From contig CAJXVF010000223.1 of assembly GCA_913060845.1 (NCBI GenBank), positions 1 to 5,403 of the forward strand: a DNA stretch of 5,403 bases, read 5' to 3'. The notes beneath the pieces are model-generated. The model had not been told where the DNA came from and did not search any database. It saw only the letters and a program-made list of their open reading frames with translations. The DNA comes from an uncultured Alphaproteobacteria bacterium (GTDB lineage: Bacteria > Pseudomonadota > Alphaproteobacteria > Bin95). A program made the translations under genes and the position numbers. Of this stretch, positions 1 through 4,812 are shown piece by piece. Numbering within the stretch: the first letter of the stretch is position 1; every line of letters begins with the position of its first letter.

Positions 1-47
1 GAGATGTAGAGAGGTCTCGTGGGCTCGGAGATGTGTATAAGAGACAG
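1..47 (+). other. Illumina Nextera adapter contamination (not genomic)
   Basis: Bases 14-28 read GTCTCGTGGGCTCGG and bases 29-47 read AGATGTGTATAAGAGACAG. Together these are the Nextera read-2 adapter ending in the 19-bp Tn5 mosaic end. Bases 6-13 (GTAGAGAG) sit exactly where the 8-base i7 index lies and match, from memory, the primer form of Nextera index N707. Bases 1-5 (GAGAT) match the end of the P7 flow-cell sequence. The order P7 tail, index, adapter is what an untrimmed library molecule would give. Translating it yields the peptides MYKRQ and MCIRDR, which are known signatures of adapter contamination in predicted proteins. Genomic sequence therefore starts at base 48. Confidence 0.98.
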
Positions 48-215
48 GCCTGCAACAACGCAATTCTCACTCATGGCGGTATGGGGTATGCCAAGGAATT
101 CCATGTGGAGCGATATCTGCGCGAGGCGATTATTCACCGTATCGCCCCGATCACGCCCCACATGGTGCTCTGCTATATCGCGGAGCGGGTGCTGGGCCTG
201 CCTAAGTCGTACTGA
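48..215 (+). CDS. Acyl-CoA dehydrogenase, C-terminal fragment (5' truncated)
   Basis: The last 55 codons of an acyl-CoA dehydrogenase, a flavoenzyme that introduces the alpha-beta double bond into acyl-CoA thioesters and passes electrons to ETF. The fragment begins ACNNAILTHGGMGYAKEF and continues through HVERYLRE to end at VLGLPKSY. The HGGMGY block followed by an arginine-containing helix is the conserved C-terminal region of the family, where residues near the FAD and the dimer interface lie. About 330 upstream residues are missing because the contig starts here. Any start codon placed upstream of base 48 lies in adapter sequence and is false. The stop codon at 213-215 lies inside the convergent creD gene, so the two genes overlap tail to tail by 14 bp. 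The acyl substrate cannot be judged from this piece. Confidence 0.9.
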   Translation, partial: ACNNAILTHGGMGYAKEFHVERYLREAIIHRIAPITPHMVLCYIAERVLGLPKSY

Positions 216-1647
216 TGCTATCATCCTGCCGCTTCCCGATCCGGGCTGTTGCGGCCATGGCGAGGCCGACACCAAGCAGCAACAGGCCGGAGCCTATCAA
301 AAGCGCATCATCCTCACTCATCAGCATCACGTAAAACGCGGCGTAGAGGATTGCGAGAGAGCCGCCAGCGCCAGCGCCACGTTTAAATGACGACAAGGAT
401 GCGCCGACATAAGCGCCGTTCATCAATGCAATTACGGCAGCGGCACTGATGTAAGCGCCAGCGAGGCCTATACGTTCAGCCAATGAAATCAGCAGTAGGT
501 AGAACAGCGCTAGCGAAAATCCGACCAACCCATATTGTGCCGGGTGCAATCGCCGCCCACCAAAACGTTCCAGCACAAAGCACGCTAGGAACGTGAGTAC
601 TACAAAGAGCACGCCATACTTAACCGCCCGCTCCGCGCCCACGTAGAAGTCATCAGGCCGCGCGTGCCTAAAACCGATGGCACCTTGGACAGCGTCCGCC
701 AAAAGGCTCTTCGCGTGCTCGCCATGCCATACAGCACCATAACCACGGGCCAATGCCGGAACGGCCCATGACGCCGTGAAGCCCTCTGCCGTCACCTCCC
801 GCGTTCCTGGCAGCGGCGCGCCCTGGAAGCTTGGATGTGGCCAGTCGCCTTCAATCACGAGCTGGCTGGTTTTTGCTGCTGGAGCCATGAAGAAACCGCC
901 CGAACCCTTGAGATTAAGTGAGGTATTGAATGCCACCCGCGGACCCGGTTCCGAACGGCTAGCGAAGTTCACCCGGGCATGGATCGCGCCAAACCGGGCG
1001 TCCGCACCGCTGGATTGCGGATAATCCCGATAGGCGGGCGATGTCTGCTTGATCCGACCAAACATTCGCCCCGCGAATCCAGGCGCACCGGCTTGAAAGG
1101 CTTGTTTTCCAACACCGATAGCAAGATCACCCGCAGCCGCGAGACCAATCAGGTCGCTAACGCCAATAACGACCGCCGCCTGTTCCCATTGGACCGATTT
1201 CAGGTTTGGGATTACAGCCCGCAAATCCGGCGTGACAAACGCGCCGCTGACCGCAACATCCGCCCCGTAGACCGGTGCTGAATAGACGCCCCGCTCCCGC
1301 ATAGTATGAGCAAGGTTTGCGGATACCTGAAGGTCCTCGGGCAGAATGACCGCATACCCTTCACTGCGAACAAGCCGCTGGCGCTCAGGTGTATCCTCAG
1401 TCGCGGGAACGGTGATGGACGTTTCCGTCACATAAGGCGCTAGCAGAAACGGACCGACGATACGTTGTTCACCACCATGTTGGCGCGCGATATCCGCCAG
1501 CACTTCCTTGTGCCGCCAGGAGCGCTCGCTAATCACGCCCTCAACCATACTCAGCGGTATCAGCAGCGCCAGGGTTAGAAACCCAATCAGCAACAGCTTT
1601 AGCCCGCCGCCCTGATCTTTCAGAAAATTCTCCACCCAACCGCGCAT
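202..1647 (-). CDS. creD: CreD-family inner-membrane protein
   Basis: A 481-residue protein, close to the roughly 450 residues of E. coli CreD. Residues 17-36 (LKLLLIGFLTLALLIPLSMV) form an N-terminal membrane helix, and the family-typical stretch VEGVISERSWRHKEVLADI follows. Residues about 40-338 form a large, probably periplasmic domain. From residue 343 there is a cluster of C-terminal helices (about 344-360, 372-390, 396-416, 428-443, 448-468). These contain the conserved CreD blocks HPAQYGLVGFSLALFYLLL and SEDDALLIGSGLLL. The ATG at 1645-1647 is preceded by GGAGAG five bases upstream. In enterics creD is induced by the CreBC two-component system and is linked to envelope integrity and beta-lactam or colicin phenotypes. 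The biochemical function is unknown, and no creBC genes are adjacent here. The kinase at 1826 is divergent and is not CreC-like in its sensor. The frame is intact. Confidence 0.93.
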   Translation of the reverse strand: MRGWVENFLKDQGGGLKLLLIGFLTLALLIPLSMVEGVISERSWRHKEVLADIARQHGGEQRIVGPFLLAPYVTETSITVPATEDTPERQRLVRSEGYAVILPEDLQVSANLAHTMRERGVYSAPVYGADVAVSGAFVTPDLRAVIPNLKSVQWEQAAVVIGVSDLIGLAAAGDLAIGVGKQAFQAGAPGFAGRMFGRIKQTSPAYRDYPQSSGADARFGAIHARVNFASRSEPGPRVAFNTSLNLKGSGGFFMAPAAKTSQLVIEGDWPHPSFQGAPLPGTREVTAEGFTASWAVPALARGYGAVWHGEHAKSLLADAVQGAIGFRHARPDDFYVGAERAVKYGVLFVVLTFLACFVLERFGGRRLHPAQYGLVGFSLALFYLLLISLAERIGLAGAYISAAAVIALMNGAYVGASLSSFKRGAGAGGSLAILYAAFYVMLMSEDDALLIGSGLLLLGVGLAMAATARIGKRQDDSISTT

Positions 1648-1825
1648 ACCGACTCTCCATTCACACTAATGCCTGAGCATGTTCTGACGTGCGAATGCGG
1701 CGCTGCTTAGGCGTTGCTATGACTAAAGATGGGTTGAATCAGCATCGGTTAACCCCTGTCTGCCATAACAATCGCGGCCGCGTCGTAGACATGGCCTCGC
1801 TGTTGATTGCAGGAGTCCGCCCGGA
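1648..1825. promoter_or_regulatory. Divergent intergenic region between creD and the histidine kinase
   Basis: These 178 bases separate two genes transcribed away from each other, so both promoters should lie here. I found no pair of -35/-10 boxes with good sequence and normal spacing. A TTGAAT at 1734-1739 and a CATAAC at 1764-1769 are 24 bases apart, too far for a standard sigma-70 promoter. No EcfG-type (GGAAC) element and no paired GTTC LexA-type box is visible. AGGAG at 1811-1815 is the likely ribosome binding site of the kinase, ten bases before its ATG. Confidence 0.5.
1653..1658 (-). promoter_or_regulatory. Ribosome binding site of creD
   Basis: On the minus strand this reads GGAGAG, five bases before the ATG at 1645-1647. 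It fixes the start of the CreD protein ahead of its N-terminal membrane helix. Confidence 0.75.
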
Positions 1826-2545
1826 ATGCTCGAATTCATTCGAGATAGCTTTTTAACGCCAGGCGAAGGCTTTATGCCCCATGGCATGTGCTTGTCTTGG
1901 CAACCGGGCGCGCTATGGCTGAACGTTGGTGCCGATGCACTGATCGTATTGGCGTATCTCTCAATCCCTTTCATCCTATTATCATTCGTCCGTCAGCGTG
2001 ACGACATCTCGTTTCGCGGCGTCATTCAGCTGTTCGCTGGGTTCATCTTTTTTTGCGCGCTGACCCATGCATCCGGCATTTGGGTCGTTTGGTTCCCAGA
2101 CTTCATCGCCCAAGGCATGCTGAAGGTCATTGCGGCTGTCATTTCGCTTAGCACAGCGTTCGTGCTCTGGCGGATGATTCCAAAAGCCCTAGCGATCCCC
2201 AATCCATCACAGTTGACGAAAGCAAACGCCAAACTGGCGGAGGCCAACGCAACGCTTGAAGCGAATGTTCAAGAACGGACACGTGAGCTAGAGGAGACCC
2301 GCAACCTCCTCCAATCCATTATCGACGCTATGCCGGTTGAAGTGGCGCACCAGGACCGTTCACGGCACCTGAAGTTCTGGAATATTCCGTTCGGCGCGCG
2401 CTTCCAGGAAGATACCGGCATCGCTGTTCGCGAGGACATGCCACACGAAGAAATGTTTTTGGCCCGCATGCAAGCGATCGGCATCAGCCATTACGAATGC
2501 GATGAGGCATGGGAAGAAGCTGCCCTTGCCTATGATGATTTGTAG
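1826..2545 (+). CDS. Sensor histidine kinase, N-terminal part: ethylene-receptor-like membrane domain and start of PAS (cut by amber codon)
   Basis: This is the first 239 codons of a membrane sensor kinase. Three hydrophobic segments (about 32-55, 66-89 and 97-118) follow the motif MPHGMCLSWQPG. They align by eye with the ethylene-binding domain of plant ETR1. The ETR1 residues Asp25, Tyr32, Pro36, Ile62, Cys65 and His69 correspond, with identical spacing, to D37, Y44, P48, I74, C77 and H81. In ETR1 the Cys and His hold the copper ion that binds ethylene. Residues 128-165 (starting SQLTKANAKLAEANATLEAN) are a likely coiled coil, and a PAS domain begins near 162 (SIIDAMPVEVAHQDRS). The reading frame stops at TAG 2543-2545 inside the PAS domain, and the rest of the kinase continues in the same frame. 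AGGAG lies ten bases before the ATG. As it stands this fragment has no catalytic core. Known bacterial proteins with this sensor include cyanobacterial ethylene receptors; the ligand here is unproven. Confidence 0.87.
   Translation: MLEFIRDSFLTPGEGFMPHGMCLSWQPGALWLNVGADALIVLAYLSIPFILLSFVRQRDDISFRGVIQLFAGFIFFCALTHASGIWVVWFPDFIAQGMLKVIAAVISLSTAFVLWRMIPKALAIPNPSQLTKANAKLAEANATLEANVQERTRELEETRNLLQSIIDAMPVEVAHQDRSRHLKFWNIPFGARFQEDTGIAVREDMPHEEMFLARMQAIGISHYECDEAWEEAALAYDDL
2543..2545 (+). other. In-frame amber codon interrupting the histidine kinase
   Basis: A single TAG lies between ...LAYDDL and PRELHINGRNM. The upstream and downstream pieces share one frame (their starts differ by 729 bases, 243 codons), and joining them gives one uninterrupted PAS domain and a normal kinase of 537 codons counting the TAG. 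One substitution, for example CAG or TGG to TAG, explains it. No ribosome binding site precedes the possible restarts at TTG 2555 or ATG 2576. Confidence 0.9.
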
Positions 2546-2554
2546 CCGCGTGAA

Positions 2555-3439
2555 TTGCATATCAATGGTCGTAACATGCTGGTTTTGCGCACACCCACCT
2601 CAGACGGTGGCGTTATTTCCGCTGCCATAGACGTATCCCGCGTAAAGCGCGCAGAACGTACCCTTGAGGCCCGGGCCGCCGAGCTTGAAAGGTCAAATGC
2701 AGAGCTCGCACAGTTCGCCCATATCGCGTCTCATGACTTACAGGAACCGCTGCGCACAATCGGCTCCTACCTGAAATTGCTGCATGACGGGTACCAAAAT
2801 CAGTTTGACGATCAAGCACGCCTGTTCATGCGTTTCGCCATGGATGGTGCCACACGCATGCAACAGCTTATTAAGGATTTGATGGCTTATTCCAAAGCCG
2901 GCGCGGACCCAACATTACGCACGTCGGTCCCACTCTATGGCGTTCTGGAGACTGTCGAAGAAATACTAAGCGAGGAAATATCTAAAGTCAGCGCAGAAAT
3001 CTTGGCGGAAACCTTACCAACAGTCATGGGCGATAAGGCGCGGATAACGCAGCTTGTCCGCCACCTCATGGACAATGCCGTCAAATACAATAATGGCAAA
3101 CGGCCGATGGTGCGCTTGTCGGTGGAACGTGGATCTGGGGAGTGGATCGTTGCAATTGAGGATAATGGCATTGGAATTGCGCCGGAATACCAGGATCAAA
3201 TCTTCGACATGTTCAAGCGGCTCCACTTAAGAGACGAATACCCTGGCGCAGGCATCGGTCTCGCTATCGCAAAACGGATCGTTGAAGGCTTTGGCGGTCG
3301 TATCTGGGTCGAATCCATACTTGGCGTCGGCTCAACGTTCTATTTCACAATGCCGGATGTTCCGGGAGACCAAAATGAAGACGCTTATCGATTTGGACAG
3401 GCTACTCGAAGTCAATCCAATCCGGGTCTTACTGGTTGA
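2555..3439 (+). CDS. Sensor histidine kinase, C-terminal part: end of PAS, HisKA and HATPase domains
   Basis: The catalytic remainder of the kinase, in the same frame as the piece starting at 1826. In this fragment's numbering, residues 1-35 finish the PAS domain (LRTPTSDGGVISAAIDVSRV). Residues 36-55 are a linker coiled coil. HisKA follows with H-box ASHDLQEPLR, where H60 is the phosphorylated histidine. The HATPase domain has the N-box LMDNAVKY (N174), the G1 box EDNGIGIAP (203-210), the F-box IFDMFKR and the G2 box GAGIGLAIAKRIVEGFGG (231-248). It ends near GSTFYFTMP. All catalytic motifs are intact, so the core shows no decay. The ASHDLQEPLR form is typical of kinases paired with Rcp1-like receivers, and such a receiver gene follows. 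The last 22 codons (3375-3439) overlap the regulator in another frame, and this tail looks unconserved. The TTG at 2555 is only a formal start; the true start is probably 1826. Confidence 0.87.
   Translation: MHINGRNMLVLRTPTSDGGVISAAIDVSRVKRAERTLEARAAELERSNAELAQFAHIASHDLQEPLRTIGSYLKLLHDGYQNQFDDQARLFMRFAMDGATRMQQLIKDLMAYSKAGADPTLRTSVPLYGVLETVEEILSEEISKVSAEILAETLPTVMGDKARITQLVRHLMDNAVKYNNGKRPMVRLSVERGSGEWIVAIEDNGIGIAPEYQDQIFDMFKRLHLRDEYPGAGIGLAIAKRIVEGFGGRIWVESILGVGSTFYFTMPDVPGDQNEDAYRFGQATRSQSNPGLTG
3364..3368 (+). promoter_or_regulatory. Ribosome binding site of the response regulator
   Basis: GGGAG, six bases before the ATG at 3375, inside the end of the kinase gene. It decides the regulator start at 3375 over codons further upstream in the same frame, which would extend the protein into sequence encoding the kinase ATP-binding domain. 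Confidence 0.7.
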
Positions 3440-3920
3440 AGACAATCCGGCGGACGTCCATCTGACCAAACTGGCCTTCGAGAGCGCGCATCTGGCTGTG
3501 CATTTGGAAGCCGTCAGCGACGGTGAAGAGGCGCTGAACTATCTGCAACGCGGCCCTGGCTTTGAAGAGCAACGCCGCCCAGACCTGATTTTGCTCGACC
3601 TGAACATGGCCAAAATTAACGGCAAGCAGGTGCTGTCCGTGATCAAACGTGACGTTCTGCTAAAATCGATTCCCGTCATCATCATGACAACGTCTGACGC
3701 TGATAGCGACATCGTCGATATGTACAATCTGCAAGCCAATACTTATCTGACGAAGCCCATTGAATTTGAGAAATTCATCCAGGCCGTGCTGCGGTTAGAT
3801 GAGTTCTCCGTCAGCATTGAACGGATGAATCGGAATCCGCCACCGCAAAACGCACATGCCGCCCACGGGTTCGATGCGGGCGACGACGCACGGCCCAAGC
3901 CGCCACTTCCATTCGGCTGA
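3375..3920 (+). CDS. Single-domain response regulator (Rcp1/CheY-like)
   Basis: A 181-residue receiver protein that should accept phosphate from the adjacent histidine kinase. Strand 1 is IRVLLVEDNPADVHLTKLAF, with the Mg-binding acidic pair E22 and D23. The phosphorylated aspartate is D75 in LILLDLNM. The switch threonine is T105 in IIMTTSDAD. Y124 precedes the conserved lysine K127 in TYLTKP. The LVEDNPADVHL start and the inserted loop RGPGFEEQRRPD are typical of the Rcp1-type receivers that partner phytochrome-like and other ASHDLQEPLR kinases. No DNA-binding or enzymatic output domain follows. The last 40 or so residues (from SIERMNRNPPPQ) are proline-rich and probably disordered. The ATG at 3375 has a good ribosome binding site and overlaps the kinase end by 65 bp, which suggests translational coupling. 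The downstream target is not visible, so output is probably by protein-protein contact. Confidence 0.92.
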   Translation: MKTLIDLDRLLEVNPIRVLLVEDNPADVHLTKLAFESAHLAVHLEAVSDGEEALNYLQRGPGFEEQRRPDLILLDLNMAKINGKQVLSVIKRDVLLKSIPVIIMTTSDADSDIVDMYNLQANTYLTKPIEFEKFIQAVLRLDEFSVSIERMNRNPPPQNAHAAHGFDAGDDARPKPPLPFG

Positions 3921-3944
3921 TCCTGATCCTTGTGACAAGTGGCG
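3901..3944. repeat. Inverted repeat around the end of the response regulator
   Basis: CGCCACTT at 3901-3908 and AAGTGGCG at 3937-3944 are perfect 8-base reverse complements enclosing a 28-base loop that contains the TGA stop (3918-3920). A small palindrome, CTTGT-G-ACAAG, lies at 3929-3939 and would compete with it. There is no T-run after the right arm, so an intrinsic terminator is unlikely. It may be an mRNA 3'-end structure or chance. Confidence 0.35.
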
Positions 3945-4000
3945 CAGCTTACGCTACGCTTAGCCCCATTTCACGTCCCGGTCTGATGCTGGGCTGAATT

Positions 4001-4005
4001 AGGGG
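4001..4005 (+). promoter_or_regulatory. Ribosome binding site of the UGSC selenoprotein
   Basis: AGGGG, six bases before the ATG at 4012. It supports this start, which begins the protein with MTIILDPTAE, the expected N-terminus for the family. Confidence 0.75.
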
Positions 4006-4011
4006 AACACA

Positions 4012-4524
4012 ATGACGATTATTCTTGATCCGACGGCCGAACGCTCGCCATCGGTAAAACCGGCGGCGGCAAGACCGTCTGCCGTAGATGGCTTGACAGT
4101 AGGCTTGCTCGATATTTCCAAGCCGCGCGGCGACCTGTTCATGCAGCGCCTGGGCTTGGCGCTTAGCGCCGAGGGCATCCAGGTAAAGCACTACCAAAAG
4201 CCCACATTCACGAAGCCAGCACCAATCGCACTCCGCCAGGAAATTGCGGAAGACTGTGATCTCATGGTCGAAGGTCTTGCTGATTGAGGCTCCTGCACAA
4301 CGTGCTGTACGCATGATGTAGCAGACTTAGAGGCCCGCGGCATTCCAGCCGTCGGTATCGCGACGACGGAATTCATTGATGCGGCTGCGGCCCAAGGCGA
4401 GGCGCTTGGCTTTGATCCCGCGATGATTTTCGTGCCGCATCCAATCCAGGACCGGACGGATGCCGAACTGGATCAACTAGCCCAAGACTGGCGGGACAGG
4501 ATTGTCCAGAAGTTGTTAGCGTAA
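4012..4524 (+). CDS. UGSC-family selenoprotein (TGA read as selenocysteine)
   Basis: A 170-residue protein when TGA 4285-4287 is read as selenocysteine (residue 92). Stopping at the TGA would leave a 91-residue stub. The first part contains GLTVGLLDISKPRGD, then KHYQKPTFTKPAP and EIAEDCDLMVEGLAD. After the TGA the same frame continues GSCTTCCTHD, then DLEARGIPAVGIATTEF and MIFVPHPIQDRTD, and ends at TAA 4522-4524. The sequence around the TGA is therefore Asp-Sec-Gly-Ser-Cys, the motif that names the UGSC family of prokaryotic selenoproteins. The U-x-x-C arrangement resembles the CxxC of thioredoxin-fold redox proteins, so a thiol/selenol redox role is likely; the substrate is unknown. C98 and C99 lie close by. 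A hairpin fitting a bacterial SECIS follows the UGA. The gene begins 91 bp after the response regulator and ends 3 bp before the MscS-like gene. Expression requires SelA, SelB, SelC and SelD elsewhere in the genome. A pseudogene is the alternative, but homology-like sequence continuing without further stops argues against it. Confidence 0.92.
4285..4287 (+). other. Selenocysteine codon (UGA)
   Basis: In-frame TGA between GAT (Asp) and GGC TCC TGC (Gly-Ser-Cys), giving the D-U-G-S-C motif. The next in-frame stop is 78 codons later at 4522. Confidence 0.9.
4293..4324 (+). promoter_or_regulatory. Bacterial SECIS element (SelB-binding hairpin)
   Basis: The RNA folds as CTGCACA (4293-4299) with TGTAGCAG (4317-4324), seven pairs with A4320 bulged. 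An A-A mismatch (4300/4316) follows, then CGTGC (4301-4305) with GCATG (4311-4315), five pairs including one G-U. The apical loop is UGUAC (4306-4310). The loop starts 18 bases after the UGA and has G as its second base. This fits the bacterial SECIS description: an apical loop about 16-37 bases after UGA, with a G in the first two loop positions. It should recruit SelB with Sec-tRNA. Confidence 0.85.
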
Positions 4525-4527
4525 TCA

Positions 4528-4812
4528 GTGAGCCGGGCGGCGCAGACAAAACATTGGCCCTTCCGTTGGGGCCGGGTTGTTATCCCATTGATGCTTACGG
4601 CGTTTGTCGCCGTTGGCCTCTCTACAGGTGTGCTTGTCGATCTGGCTGAACGCTTGTTTGGAGCCAATCCTGCGGCAGCCGCTCGGGCACTGGGTGCCGC
4701 TGCGATTGTACTTACAGCTTGGACAATCGCACGGCTAATCGACGCCATTGTGTGGCAGGCATTGATGCCTCGCCGGTCTGATCATGCGCCCCCCGCCTCG
4801 CCCATACAATGA
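4528..4812 (+). CDS. MscS-type mechanosensitive channel, N-terminal part (two membrane helices; probable frameshift)
   Basis: 94 codons from a GTG start, three bases after the selenoprotein stop. Hydrophobic segments at about 17-38 (VVIPLMLTAFVAVGLSTGVLV) and 54-77 (LGAAAIVLTAWTIARLIDAIVW) correspond to TM1 and TM2 of small MscS-like channels. The phrase ARLIDAIVWQALMPRR is the usual link toward the pore helix. The frame ends PPASPIQ and stops at 4810-4812, just as the pore-forming part begins in the next frame. Reading one extra C in the C-run at 4789-4794 would continue as HAPPRLAHTMTTVLAL, the kind of linker expected. There is no clear ribosome binding site for the GTG, so it may be translated by coupling to the selenoprotein gene. 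On its own this piece would be a two-helix protein with no pore. Confidence 0.72.
   Translation: MSRAAQTKHWPFRWGRVVIPLMLTAFVAVGLSTGVLVDLAERLFGANPAAAARALGAAAIVLTAWTIARLIDAIVWQALMPRRSDHAPPASPIQ
4789..4794 (+). other. Six-C run, probable frameshift site in the MscS-like gene
   Basis: GCG CCC CCC GCC in the upstream frame. Adding one C brings the two pieces into one frame (HAPPRLAHTMTTVLAL). Homopolymer length error is a common sequencing fault, but a real mutation or slippage cannot be excluded. Confidence 0.6.

Noticed and set aside
235..245. CCCG-ATC-CGGG hairpin near the end of creD as a terminator
   Set aside because: Only four pairs, inside coding sequence, and not followed by a T-run on either strand.
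19..390. A plus-strand open frame of 123 codons beginning MGSEMCIRDR
   Set aside because: Its start lies in the Nextera adapter and the rest is out of frame with the dehydrogenase and antisense to creD.
1734..1769. TTGAAT and CATAAC as a sigma-70 promoter for the kinase
   Set aside because: The boxes are 24 bases apart and the second matches the consensus at only four of six positions.
2543..2545. The TAG as pyrrolysine or a recoded amber
   Set aside because: Pyrrolysine is not expected in a PAS domain of a histidine kinase, no recoding element is visible, and a one-base error or mutation explains it more simply.
4285..4287. The TGA as an ordinary stop or nonsense mutation
   Set aside because: It is followed in frame by Gly-Ser-Cys, a SECIS-like hairpin at the right distance and 78 open codons of family-like sequence.
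4473..4748. A 91-codon minus-strand open frame, and similar antisense frames elsewhere (for example 3539-3739, 3949-4314, 4955-5191)
   Set aside because: They lie opposite well-recognised genes, have no family-like motifs and are expected by chance at this base composition.
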